Shown here piece by piece: positions 1 to 7,599 of a stretch of 25,448 nt of DNA. The notes beneath the pieces were generated by a model. It was not told the DNA's origin, ran no database searches, and saw only the letters and a list, made by a program, of their open reading frames with translations. The first letter of the stretch is position 1. Every line of letters starts with the position of its first letter. Origin of the DNA: CAYSLC01 sp964431545 (GTDB lineage Bacteria; Desulfobacterota; Desulfobacteria; Desulfobacterales; JAABSP01). The position numbers were made by a program, and so were the translations under genes. The stretch spans positions 1 through 25,448 of the forward strand of contig CAYSLC010000061.1 in assembly GCA_964431545.1 (NCBI GenBank). Direction: 5' to 3'.

Positions 1-493
1 GTGCAACCACAATGCTCTTGCCTTGGTCTCCGGGAACGATGACATGGACGACGCTGCCGTTGACCTTTACTTGACTGTTGGCTTTCAGGGTGTGGTTCTG
101 TGACATTCCCGGCTCTATAGTTGCGGAAAAATTTCCGCCGTACTGGTCGATCAGTTCAACCGTCACAGTAGAGGAAGACTCGTTTTTCAGGATGACGCTC
201 ACCGCCGCCTCGGAAGAGGCGGTGGTGGTGCTCGCCTCGTTCTTGCGCCGATTGGCGGGTCTGTCGGCCGTTGAGGTCTCTCTCTTTTCCGTGTCCGATG
301 GGCCGTTTTTCACGGTATCGGCCGTCTTTTTGACATCGGAAATTCCTTGTTTTACGGTGTTTGTCGCGTCCCTGACCGTATCTGTGGCGTCTTTCAGGGA
401 CCAGGCCCCCGCCGGCTCGGCCAGGAAAGTGGTCATCCCGCCGAGCACCAGAAAACCGATTAGAACGGCGCGGAGAACGATTCGTGATATCAT
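1..493 (-). CDS. Exported protein of unknown function, C-terminus cut by window edge
   Basis: An open frame runs on the minus strand from an ATG at 493 to the left edge of the window (164 codons, no stop reached). The start is supported by an AGGAGG ribosome site 7 to 8 bases upstream. The first ~30 residues look like a signal peptide: MISR, a hydrophobic stretch rich in Val, Leu, Ile and Gly, then Ala-Gly-Ala before Trp as a probable signal peptidase site. The mature part begins with a Lys/Asp/Thr-rich segment containing repeated D-T-V-(R/K) units (roughly residues 34-65), likely helical or extended, followed by a Ser/Thr/Ala-rich linker and then a beta-type region (from about residue 95) with V-x-L-x-N-x-S-S-x-T-V-x-V spacing. 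I do not recognise the family. It probably acts in the periplasm or at the cell surface. Confidence 0.75.
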   Translation of the reverse strand, partial: MISRIVLRAVLIGFLVLGGMTTFLAEPAGAWSLKDATDTVRDATNTVKQGISDVKKTADTVKNGPSDTEKRETSTADRPANRRKNEASTTTASSEAAVSVILKNESSSTVTVELIDQYGGNFSATIEPGMSQNHTLKANSQVKVNGSVVHVIVPGDQGKSIVVA

Positions 494-567
494 GGCACCT
501 GCCTCCTTGTTTGATGGGTTTCTCCTTGACGCGGCCTCTGGTTTAAAAGGACCGCGCATCGATGGTT

Positions 568-593
568 CGGAAAACCCGAACGTCGGTTTTCCG
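568..593. repeat. Perfect 9-bp inverted repeat
   Basis: CGGAAAACC at 568-576 is repeated inverted as GGTTTTCCG at 585-593, with an 8-base loop. It lies in the 196-bp gap (494-689) between the response regulator at 690-1364 and the exported protein at 1-493, both on the minus strand. No run of T follows on either strand, so it is either a weak transcript end for the regulator or an operator or mRNA hairpin ahead of the exported-protein gene. I see no other gene in this gap. Confidence 0.5.
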
Positions 594-689
594 TTTACAA
601 TTGACGGTTCTCAGCCTTCGTGCCCAGGGTAGGTGACCTCCTTTCGGTGACGGGATTCATTCCATATCGCCGCCCACGGGCGACAATGC

Positions 690-1364
690 TCATTGTTTCC
701 ATTCCTCGGTGTCGATGACGCCCACTCGGACCGCGTACCGGACGAGGTGGAGCACGGAGTTGGCGTTCAGTTTCCCCATGATGTGGCTCAGGTGATTCCG
801 GACGGTCTTGTCGCTGATCCCCAGTCGTTCGGCGATCTCCCGGACCGAACGGCCCCGGCCCAGGAGCCGGAGGATCTCTTGCTGCCGGGGGGTCAGGGTT
901 CCATACCGGTACAGATCATCGTCCACGGGCGCGGTGGTACCCCGTTTTCGGACCAGGCTGTACACGACTTCCTTGGACAGGGAGGTGTCCAGGTAATACC
1001 GACCTTCGGAAACAGCGGCAAGGCCCTGAACAAAGATCCCGGTGGGGGATTCCTTGAGGACATATCCGAGGGCCCCGGCGGACAGGGCTTTTGTCAGGCA
1101 ATCGATCTTGTCGCAGCGGCCGACCATCAACACCCGTGCCTGTGGGTCCACCCGGCGTATCTTCCGGGTCAATTCAACCCCTCCCATGTCGGTAAGCGCG
1201 ATGTCCACCACGGTCAGATCGGGTCGCAAGGCCTCGAAACATCGAATTCCCTCCCCCGCCGTAGCGGCCTCTCCGGCCGTCCGAAAGCCGCTTTGCCGTT
1301 CAATGACGGCCTTGTACCCCTCCCGGGTCAGGGGATGGGCTTCCACGACAAGGACCTGTTTCAT
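690..1364 (-). CDS. NarL/LuxR-type response regulator with atypical receiver domain
   Basis: The 224-aa product has the standard NarL/FixJ layout: an N-terminal receiver (residues 1-120) and a C-terminal LuxR helix-turn-helix (about 155-215, with LTPRQQEIL and the recognition segment GISDKTVRNHL). The start at 1364 is chosen over an ATG five codons upstream because GAGG lies about 9 bases before it, and because its paralogue at 1687-2355 begins at the same place. The phospho-acceptor Asp54 and the Lys104 are present. The acidic pair normally binding magnesium is Glu8-Ala9 instead of Asp-Asp, and the conserved Thr/Ser of the switch position is Gly82. Phosphorylation may therefore be weakened or replaced by another signal. 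The family binds DNA and controls transcription; the target is unknown. No histidine kinase is adjacent on this strand; the nearest HisKA_3 kinase is at 13638-14813. Confidence 0.9.
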   Translation of the reverse strand: MKQVLVVEAHPLTREGYKAVIERQSGFRTAGEAATAGEGIRCFEALRPDLTVVDIALTDMGGVELTRKIRRVDPQARVLMVGRCDKIDCLTKALSAGALGYVLKESPTGIFVQGLAAVSEGRYYLDTSLSKEVVYSLVRKRGTTAPVDDDLYRYGTLTPRQQEILRLLGRGRSVREIAERLGISDKTVRNHLSHIMGKLNANSVLHLVRYAVRVGVIDTEEWKQ

Positions 1365-1522
1365 GTGGTCTATCCTCATATCGGAGTGGAGGTCGCCGGT
1401 CCGATATTCGGCCCCCCGGGCCCTGGCCCCCCCGGCGGTTTCGTTTTTTTGAGACGGAAATCTTCGTAAAGCTTCCCTCCGAAAGAGAACTCCGATTCTT
1501 AATCGCTTAGACCGATCCCCGC

Positions 1523-1550
1523 GGAATAGTAAATAGGTCTATTGAATCAA
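1523..1550 (-). promoter_or_regulatory. Possible promoter with internal inverted repeat for the first response regulator
   Basis: On the minus strand TTGATT (1550-1545) is followed after 16 bases by TATTCC (1528-1523). The spacer holds an inverted repeat, AATAG-GT-CTATT on the plus strand (1532-1543). This AT-rich patch stands out in the otherwise GC-rich gap 1365-1686 between the two regulators, where I see no gene. The -10 match is moderate, so the call is tentative; an operator for autoregulation is an alternative reading. Confidence 0.35.
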
Positions 1551-1686
1551 ATTACCGGGAAAAACGCCTATGCCTAGCGGGCGATCCTCCCGATCCATGG
1601 GAATGGCCGTCGATTTTTGAGGGGATGGACCTTGCGGACGAATACAGTCTGTGATGAAAAAAGGTGCCGAAAAGGGAGTCGGGGGC

Positions 1687-2355
1687 CTATATCTTCCAGG
1701 CATCGATGTCGATGATCCCCGTTCTGGCCGCGTATCGGACCAGATCGAGCAGGGTGTGAAGATTGAGCTTGCTCATAATGTTGTTCCGATGGTTCCGGAC
1801 GGTCTTTTCGCTGATGTGGAGCCGGTCTGCGATGGCCCGGGTGGCGAGGCCCTCGACCACCAGGCGGAGAACCTCCCGTTCCCGGGCTGTCAAGCCGCCG
1901 TACCGGGAGGGTTCGTCCAACCCCGGGTTTTCCCGGCACTGGATGAGTCCGTGGACCAGTTCCTGGGAAAGGGAGCTGTCGAGGAAAAAGTCACCCCCGG
2001 AGACGATCCTCAGACCATCCACGAAGACCTCGATCGGAGATCCCTTGAGTACGTATCCGGAAGCCCCGGCGGAGAGGGCATCGGTGATGTAGTCGATCTT
2101 TTCCTGGATGCTGACGATCAGCACCCGGGCCGCCGGATCGGAGAGGCGGATCCACCGGGTCAGCTCGATGCCGGTGGCGTCGGGGAGGGAGATGTCCATG
2201 ATGGTTAGGTCGGGGTGGAGACTGCTGAAAAGACGGATGCCATCGGCGGCGTTTCCGGCCTCGCCGACCACTTCGAAACCGGCCAGCCCCTCGATGACGG
2301 CCTTGTACCCCTCCCGGGTCAGGGGATGATCGTCCACGAGGAGAATCTGTTTCAA
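1687..2355 (-). CDS. NarL/LuxR-type response regulator
   Basis: The 222-aa product is a close paralogue of the regulator at 690-1364, but with an intact receiver: Asp8-Asp9, phospho-acceptor Asp54, Ser at the switch position and Lys104. The C-terminal LuxR helix-turn-helix includes LTAREREVL and HISEKTVRNHR. The start chosen is TTG at 2355, because AGGAG sits 8 bases upstream and because the family begins exactly here; the frame stays open upstream to 2532, but that extension has no receiver homology. The two regulators share an identical stretch of about 35 bp encoding the segment just after the acidic pair (near 1303-1337 and 2294-2328), so they arose by tandem duplication. The first probably specialised while this one kept canonical phosphorylation. 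The likely kinase is a HisKA_3 protein such as that at 13638-14813, an inference from family pairing only. Confidence 0.92.
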   Translation of the reverse strand: MKQILLVDDHPLTREGYKAVIEGLAGFEVVGEAGNAADGIRLFSSLHPDLTIMDISLPDATGIELTRWIRLSDPAARVLIVSIQEKIDYITDALSAGASGYVLKGSPIEVFVDGLRIVSGGDFFLDSSLSQELVHGLIQCRENPGLDEPSRYGGLTAREREVLRLVVEGLATRAIADRLHISEKTVRNHRNNIMSKLNLHTLLDLVRYAARTGIIDIDAWKI

Positions 2356-2498
2356 GGCACGCGCTCCTGTTCTCAACAGCGGCAGTTCAATGGCGACACG
2401 GGTTCCATGGGTCGGTTCCGATCGGCTCCAAAAGGAGTGGGGGGTGGAGGGCGATGTCGGACGGGTCGAGGTTCTTGAAAAAACGCTCCCCCTGGGTG

Positions 2499-2527
2499 TT
2501 GACATTTCGGCGGTCGCCGTGTTTACT
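2499..2527 (+). promoter_or_regulatory. Probable sigma70-type promoter for the coiled-coil gene
   Basis: TTGACA (2499-2504), a 17-base spacer and TTTACT (2522-2527) place the transcript start near 2534, 50 bases before the GTG start at 2585. The spacer contains the inverted repeat CGGCG-GT-CGCCG (2508-2519). TGTCAA at 2527-2532 reads TTGACA on the minus strand, so this short segment could also drive the divergent regulator at 1687-2355, though the minus-strand -10 (CGAAAT) is poor. Confidence 0.6.
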
Positions 2528-2584
2528 GTCAACGGCAGTCATGGTCCTGTTTTATCCCATCCATCCTACGATAGAGGTGCCGAG

Positions 2585-3742
2585 GTGGACCTGATTCGAT
2601 TTCAAAGAAAATGGATAGAGATGCCGGCCGCCGTTTTGCTGATGGCGGTCCTTTTTGTCGCCGTTGCGGCGGCATCCCCCCTGGAGGATGCCTGGCCGCG
2701 TCTCAACAAGAAGCTGGATGAAACCCTGAGCCTGATCCGGAAGCAGCGCAAGGCCCCCGATTCCTCGTGGATCCCCTTCAAGGAGGACAAGGAAGATCTG
2801 GACGAGGAGATGGACGAGCTGCTGGCGGAGGCCGTTGAGATCCTCAACGTCTCCGACTTATCCGAACTGAAGCGGGAAATCAAGGGGATTCAGAGAAATA
2901 TCAGGGAATACGAGCGGCGGATCGCCCGTCTCCAGACCGAACGGCTGATGGCCCCCGAGGAGGTGGAGAGCTGGAAGGTCTGGAAGAAGGATATGGCGGA
3001 CTATCAGGAGGAGATTGCGGAGTACCGGGAGGCGATTGCCGAAAACCGGCGGCGGGCCGAGGAACTCAAGGCGGCGTTCGCGGCGCGGATCCGGGAGGCG
3101 GGCATCTCCGTGGACGGCGAGCAGATCGACACCCTGTTGTACAGCATCACAGGGGACGACGATGTGGCCATGATCTCCGTCTTCGACAACATCAAGGCGA
3201 TCACCGGAAAGCTCAAGGTCCTGACCCGGGAGTCGGGGGAGAACCTGGAGACCGCCCGCCGGTACTACGGGATGCACGTGGTGCTCTTAAAGATCCTCCT
3301 CCACCTCCAGAAGACCTACATCGACCGGATCAACACCGAATACGTGCCGTCGCTGACCGCCATCGTGGAGGAGAACCGGGAGCTGATGGAGCGGACCGAG
3401 TCCCTGCTGAAGGAATGCGAGCCCCGCCATTGCCCCATGTACGCGGCCAACCTGGAGGCCCAGGAGCTGACCGACCGGACCGCCAAGCTCTACCTGCGGT
3501 ATCTCGAACAGAACAAGGAGCGGGTCTCCGACTCCAAGGCCCAGCTCCGGCGGGAGTACGAGATCGCCGAGAACACCTACCACACGGTCTCCACGGCCTA
3601 CGCCCTGGTGGACCTTCTACGGGATTCCGAGCGGTTTTTCAGCGCCCTGAGCGAACTCCAGGTGCCGGACCTGCTCACCTTCGACAACCGGGAGATGAAG
3701 GAGGAGTTCCGGAAGCTCACGGACAAGATGGCCGGGGAATGA
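2585..3742 (+). CDS. Exported coiled-coil protein of unknown function
   Basis: The 385-aa product starts with GTG at 2585. AGAGG lies 7 bases upstream and this start gives a clean signal peptide: basic n-region (R5, R8, K9), hydrophobic core from about Pro14 to Ala30, then ASPLED. The frame is open further upstream to 2390, but that part would overlap the promoter and hide the signal. The mature protein is almost all charged helix: Glu/Lys/Arg-rich heptad-like stretches around residues 35-75, 88-155 (strongest coiled coil, many IxxYxxxIAE/R units) and 225-330. It has a CEPRHC pair of cysteines near residue 280 that could form a disulfide. No enzymatic motif is seen. It ends 16 bp before the convergent dctM gene. 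It is probably periplasmic or bound to the outer face of the membrane; the role is unknown. Confidence 0.85.
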   Translation: MDLIRFQRKWIEMPAAVLLMAVLFVAVAAASPLEDAWPRLNKKLDETLSLIRKQRKAPDSSWIPFKEDKEDLDEEMDELLAEAVEILNVSDLSELKREIKGIQRNIREYERRIARLQTERLMAPEEVESWKVWKKDMADYQEEIAEYREAIAENRRRAEELKAAFAARIREAGISVDGEQIDTLLYSITGDDDVAMISVFDNIKAITGKLKVLTRESGENLETARRYYGMHVVLLKILLHLQKTYIDRINTEYVPSLTAIVEENRELMERTESLLKECEPRHCPMYAANLEAQELTDRTAKLYLRYLEQNKERVSDSKAQLRREYEIAENTYHTVSTAYALVDLLRDSERFFSALSELQVPDLLTFDNREMKEEFRKLTDKMAGE

Positions 3743-3758
3743 CGCCGGGAGGTTCCGG

Positions 3759-5045
3759 TCAGGGCCGGAGCAGGATCAGGCTCAGGGCCGGCCAGTAGGT
3801 GATGATCACCACGGCGGCCAGAAGGACCAGCATGAAGGGGACGGCGGCCCGGTAGAGTTCCGCCACCGGCTTGCCGAACCGGTAGGAGGCGATGAAGAGG
3901 TTCATGCCCACCGGCGGGGTGAAGTAGCCGATCTGCATGTTGGCCAGGAAGATGATCCCCAGGTGGACCGGGTGGATGCCGTAGGAGGCGGCCACCGGCA
4001 GGATCAGGGGGACCATCAGGACGATGGCGGAGAAGATGTCCAGGATGGCCCCGAGCAGCAGCAGGAGGATGTTGAGCAGCACCAGGAACATCAGCCGGCT
4101 GCTCACGTGGGCCTCGATCCAGAGGAACAGCCGCCGGGGGACCTCGGCGTCGATGAGGACATTGGTGAAGGCCATGGACGCCCCCAGGATCAGCAGGATC
4201 CCCCCCACCATGATCATGGAGTCCCGCATGACCGCCGGCAGCTGCGAGGGCCCGATCTCCCGGTAGACGAAGACCTCCACCACCAGGACGTAGAGGGCCG
4301 TGGCCGCCGCCGCCTCGGAGACCGCGAAATACCCGCCGTAGATCCCCCCCAGGACGAAGATCGGCAGGGGGATCTCCCACGCCGCCTCCCGCAGCGCCCC
4401 CAGGGCCTCGGCCGCCGAGAACCGGGTGAGGGGGATGTTCCGATTCCGATTGGCGTAGAGGCTCCAGCCCGACAGCAGGGCGATCATGAGCAGGGCCGGC
4501 AGCAGTCCGGCCAGGAAGAGGTCGTTGATGGCCACCCCTTCACCGGCGGCCATCTGCTGGGCGATGATTCCGTAGAGGATCAGCGGCAGCGAGGGGGGGA
4601 GCAGCAGGCCCAGGCTGCCCGAGGTGGTCACCAGCCCGGTGCTGAAATCCTCCCCGTATCCCGCCCGGACCAGGGCCGGGTGGAGGAGGGCCCCCAGGGC
4701 GACGATGGTCACGCCGGAGGCGCCGGTGAAGGCGGTGAACAGCGCGCAGGCCACGAAGGAGACCAGAGCCAGCCCGGACGGCATCCAGCCGATGAACGCC
4801 CCGGTGAGGCGCACCAGCCGGCGGGAGGTGCCGCTCTCCCCCAGGAGGTACCCGGCAAAGGTGAAAAGCGGCAGGGCCACCAGCACCGGCGTATCGGCCA
4901 GACGGTAAAGCTCGATGGCGATCACCGAGAGGTCGACGTCCAGGGAGAGGAAGCCGAGCATGGCCGCGGCCAGAATCACGGCGAACAGCGGCATCCCCAG
5001 CAGGGCCAGGACGAGCAGCCCGAGGAGGTACGGCAGGAAGGTCAT
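3759..5045 (-). CDS. dctM: TRAP transporter large permease subunit (DctM family)
   Basis: The 428-aa product matches the usual length of DctM/SiaM-type permeases (about 425-430). It is hydrophobic throughout, with around a dozen membrane segments. The family signature of this half is visible in a Gly/Ser/Thr-rich loop at about residues 105-160 (FTGASGVTIVALG, then TTSGSLGLLLPPSLPLILYG) and a second pseudo-repeat near 350-395 ending with GYFTPPVGMNLFIA. In the family this subunit forms the sodium- or proton-coupled channel that carries an organic acid handed over by the DctP binding protein. It is the last gene of the minus-strand operon tatT-dctP-dctQ-dctM; only 19 bp separate it from dctQ. 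The Shine-Dalgarno is weak, suggesting dependence on translation of dctQ. The substrate cannot be read from the sequence. Confidence 0.95.
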   Translation of the reverse strand: MTFLPYLLGLLVLALLGMPLFAVILAAAMLGFLSLDVDLSVIAIELYRLADTPVLVALPLFTFAGYLLGESGTSRRLVRLTGAFIGWMPSGLALVSFVACALFTAFTGASGVTIVALGALLHPALVRAGYGEDFSTGLVTTSGSLGLLLPPSLPLILYGIIAQQMAAGEGVAINDLFLAGLLPALLMIALLSGWSLYANRNRNIPLTRFSAAEALGALREAAWEIPLPIFVLGGIYGGYFAVSEAAAATALYVLVVEVFVYREIGPSQLPAVMRDSMIMVGGILLILGASMAFTNVLIDAEVPRRLFLWIEAHVSSRLMFLVLLNILLLLLGAILDIFSAIVLMVPLILPVAASYGIHPVHLGIIFLANMQIGYFTPPVGMNLFIASYRFGKPVAELYRAAVPFMLVLLAAVVIITYWPALSLILLRP

Positions 5046-5064
5046 CTCGGAGAGAACGTCCGGA

Positions 5065-5583
5065 TCACGGGGGTGGCGCCGGTGATGGGGACGCCGCCGC
5101 GCCGGGTACGGCCCTGAACCGGAGGAGGGACAGAAGAAGGTACCGGACCGCCATCACCGCGAAGGCGAAGGGGAGAATCGCCTCGCAGACCCAGGCGGGG
5201 ACCCCGGCGAAGGCGATCCCGCCGTACGCCATCTCCATCCGGACGAACCGGAGGCTGTACCAGGCGGCGGCCCCGCAGATGAACGAGGTGGCGAGGGCCA
5301 CCACGCCGCCGGCCGCCTCCCGGACCCGTGCCGGCAGAAACCTTGTCACCACGTCGATGTTGATGTGGTCCCCCTTCCGCCCGGCGGCCATGGCCCCCAC
5401 CATCCCGATCCAGAGGACCAGCACCCGCACCAGGACATCCCCCCACAGGAGCCCCGCGTCGAAGAGGTTTCGCAGTACGATCTGGACCACCGCCATGAGG
5501 ATCATGGTCAACAGCAGGACCACCAGGACCCCGTCCTCGATCCGGTGGAGGATCGACTGGGCCGTGATCAGGAAGCGGTTCAC
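5065..5583 (-). CDS. dctQ: TRAP transporter small permease subunit (DctQ family)
   Basis: The 172-aa product has four predicted membrane segments (around residues 12-36, 48-64, 86-108 and 125-150) and the DctQ hallmark between the first two, with VVQIVLRNLF followed by W and a conserved R-K-G-D-H-I-N-I-D segment near residues 70-78. The start is the GTG at 5583, because it overlaps the dctP stop in a GTGA (5580-5583), typical of translational coupling, and because the family starts shortly before the first membrane helix; a longer open frame to 5700 lies inside dctP and is not homologous. The C-terminus is an Ala/Pro/Ser-rich tail. In the family this protein assists DctM and may receive the binding protein. 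Confidence 0.93.
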   Translation of the reverse strand: MNRFLITAQSILHRIEDGVLVVLLLTMILMAVVQIVLRNLFDAGLLWGDVLVRVLVLWIGMVGAMAAGRKGDHINIDVVTRFLPARVREAAGGVVALATSFICGAAAWYSLRFVRMEMAYGGIAFAGVPAWVCEAILPFAFAVMAVRYLLLSLLRFRAVPGAAASPSPAPPP

Positions 5584-6587
5584 TCTTCTTGGGCCGAACG
5601 GTATTCCGACACAAGCCGGATCAGTCGGTCCACCATCTCCGGGCTCAGGCGGCCGGCGGAGACGAGCCGGTCCGGGACTTTTGCGGCGATTTTCCGCCAC
5701 CGTTCCATTTCACCGGGGGGCGGTTCTTGAAAGGCGATCCCCTGGCCCTTCAGGGCTCCCAGGGCCGCCACGTTGTCCTTCCGGTTCCGGCGGTCGATGT
5801 CCGCGAAGGCCTCGCCCATCACCCCCCGGACGGTGGCCTGGTCCCTTGCCGAGAGCCGGGAGAAGGCCCGTTTGTCCACGCCGAGGGCGGCGTAGATATA
5901 GAGGAACGGCACATCCATCAGGTGGTCCACCTGGGTGTGCCACTGGAGGGCCACCGCACCGATGGGAGGGGTGGCCACCGTGTCGATGAGACCGGTCTGG
6001 AGGCCGGCCAGCACATCTGCGATGGACAGGGGGATGGGACTGACATCGAAGGCCTTCACCGCCTCGGCCAGGGAGGGGTCGTTGTCGGGGACCCAGACCT
6101 TCCGGGCCCGGAGGTCGTCCACGCCCGTCACCGGGGCCTTGGACATGATGTAGGCGAACCCCCCCTCGGCCAGGCCGAAGGCGACGAATCCCCCCTTCTC
6201 CATGCCGGCGAGGAGGATCGGATCCATCTCTTGACGGACGTGATCCACCTCCTCGACGGAGCGGAAGACCAGGGGCAGGCTGTAGATCTGGGCGTCGGGG
6301 TAGTAATCGGACAGGCTGCCCACGATCATGGCGCCGCCGTGGAGCTGGCCCATGCGCATCTTTTGCAGGACCGCCTTGTCATCCCCCATGACGCCGCCGG
6401 GATAGATCTTGATCTTGACCCGGCCGTCGGTCTTCTCGGCCACTTCCGCGGCCCCCTGCCGCATCCGCTCCATCCAGTAGGAGCCGTCCGGCGAGAGTGT
6501 GGCGAGCTTGAGGGTGGCCGCGCCGGCAAGGGGGGCGGCGGCGAGCGTGAGGATCAACCAGATCAGGATCGATTTCGGGGTTCGCAT
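5580..6587 (-). CDS. dctP: TRAP transporter substrate-binding protein (DctP family)
   Basis: The 335-aa product has an N-terminal signal peptide (MRTPK, hydrophobic stretch, AGA before ATLKLATL) and then the typical DctP body: LATLSPDGSYWMERM at the start of lobe 1, KIKIYPGGVMGDD, the linker near residues 150-175 with G-V-D-D-L-x-x-R-K-V-W, and a hinge segment IADVLAGLQTGLIDTV. The family usually keeps an arginine near the linker that binds the carboxylate of the ligand; Arg in DLRARKVW fits that place. The protein captures a small organic acid in the periplasm and delivers it to DctQM. A frame open upstream to 7163 lies over tatT and is not used. The ribosome site (AAGGA) is about 13 bases from the ATG. 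The product resembles the binding proteins that accompany TatT lipoproteins, whose ligands are largely unknown. Confidence 0.93.
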   Translation of the reverse strand: MRTPKSILIWLILTLAAAPLAGAATLKLATLSPDGSYWMERMRQGAAEVAEKTDGRVKIKIYPGGVMGDDKAVLQKMRMGQLHGGAMIVGSLSDYYPDAQIYSLPLVFRSVEEVDHVRQEMDPILLAGMEKGGFVAFGLAEGGFAYIMSKAPVTGVDDLRARKVWVPDNDPSLAEAVKAFDVSPIPLSIADVLAGLQTGLIDTVATPPIGAVALQWHTQVDHLMDVPFLYIYAALGVDKRAFSRLSARDQATVRGVMGEAFADIDRRNRKDNVAALGALKGQGIAFQEPPPGEMERWRKIAAKVPDRLVSAGRLSPEMVDRLIRLVSEYRSAQEE

Positions 6588-6652
6588 GGTGTCAGGCAGG
6601 TCCTTTTTTCGTATTGAGAGTGAAAAACGGAAGCGTTCCCATGGGAAGGGCG

Positions 6653-7561
6653 CTAGAAATACTCGTCGGCGCTTTCGAGGAGGGCCCGGGCCCGCTCTTT
6701 GGCCAAGGTGTTGCTCAGGGTCAGCTCCGGGGCCCGGGGGTCCGCCGCCGTCACCTCCCGGAGGAGGCGGTCGTGGAGGTCCCGATCGAACTTCAGCCGG
6801 GCGTACCGGCCGGCCAGAAGCACCTTGGCCATCAGATGGCGGCCCCCGGACAGCTCGATGGCCCGTTGGAAGTGGGTCCGGCCGACTTCCGGTTTCCCCC
6901 CGAGGGCGGGGGGCAGGAGGGTGGCCAGGTAACCGAGGTAGAGGTGGGCGCCGCCGTGCATGTGGGACTCGTCCAGGGAGGCGACCCGCTCCATGAGGGC
7001 CTCCACCCGGGCGATCTCGGCCACGGCGTTCCAGTCGTCCTTCCGGGCCTGGATCCAGCCGGCCCAGGCGGCCCCGAGGGTGTAGAGGATCTCCACGTCC
7101 GCAGCGGACGCCTCCCGGAGGATCTCCCGGAAACGGTCGAAGTCCATGCTCCGGAAGTCGCACGGCCCGCCCAGCCGGAGGCAGGCGGCGCGCAGGGCGT
7201 AGTCGAGGGCCCGTTCCGTGAGGTTTTTCGCCCGGTCCCTTTCGGAGGCGAAGGCTTCGGCATAGGCGGTGTAGAGCTTCGCCCCGGCATGGAGCAGCGC
7301 CTGGTCTTCGGGGGCGTCCGCGATGAGGCCGTCGACCAGCAGGAGGTAGGCGGGGGCCCCGTCCCGCACCGTCTCCGGGTCGTTGTGGTTGAGGATCGCG
7401 TGGGAGAGATCCCCGGTCACGCGGGTGGCCGCCGAGGAGATCACGGCGCCGCAGCCGCCCGACGCCATGGCCAGGGCCATCAGGATTCCCAGGAGACAGC
7501 CGGCGCGAAGGCGCCCCTGAATCGGCGCGGGTATTTTCGGTTTTTCGGGGATGGCCATCAT
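6653..7561 (-). CDS. TatT-like lipoprotein associated with the TRAP transporter
   Basis: The ~302-aa product has a basic n-region, a hydrophobic core (residues 20-34) and a lipobox-like SGGC with the lipidation cysteine at about residue 37. The body is alpha-helical with repeated pairs of helices, including A-x-L-Y-x-A-Y-A-E-A-F near residue 100, YTLGAAWAGWI near 160, and HLYLGYLATLLPP near 210, matching the TatT family (TPR-type lipoprotein first described as the TRAP-associated Tp0956 of Treponema pallidum). In that system it forms a complex with the DctP protein and may hold hydrophobic ligand. Gene order tatT-dctP-dctQ-dctM supports the assignment. Two adjacent ATG codons (7561, 7558) are possible starts; neither has a Shine-Dalgarno, and the promoter at 7571-7599 would place the transcript start within a few bases of them. 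Confidence 0.85.
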   Translation of the reverse strand: MMAIPEKPKIPAPIQGRLRAGCLLGILMALAMASGGCGAVISSAATRVTGDLSHAILNHNDPETVRDGAPAYLLLVDGLIADAPEDQALLHAGAKLYTAYAEAFASERDRAKNLTERALDYALRAACLRLGGPCDFRSMDFDRFREILREASAADVEILYTLGAAWAGWIQARKDDWNAVAEIARVEALMERVASLDESHMHGGAHLYLGYLATLLPPALGGKPEVGRTHFQRAIELSGGRHLMAKVLLAGRYARLKFDRDLHDRLLREVTAADPRAPELTLSNTLAKERARALLESADEYF

Positions 7562-7570
7562 ATCCGGGCC

Positions 7571-7599
7571 ATCATAGGGAAACCCATGGGAGGTGTCAA
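7571..7599 (-). promoter_or_regulatory. Strong sigma70-type promoter for the TRAP operon
   Basis: On the minus strand a consensus TTGACA (7599-7594), exactly 17 bases, then TATGAT (7576-7571). The expected transcript start is about 7563-7565, so the ATG pair at 7561/7558 would be at or very near the 5' end. It is the best promoter match in the window. Confidence 0.7.

Noticed and set aside
693..1469. Plus-strand open frame opposite the first response regulator
   Set aside because: Antisense shadow of a well-supported LuxR-type gene; no recognisable motif.
3963..5117. Plus-strand open frame (384 codons) opposite dctM
   Set aside because: Extremely Gln-, Asp-, Gly- and His-rich composition typical of an antisense shadow; dctM on the minus strand is unambiguous.
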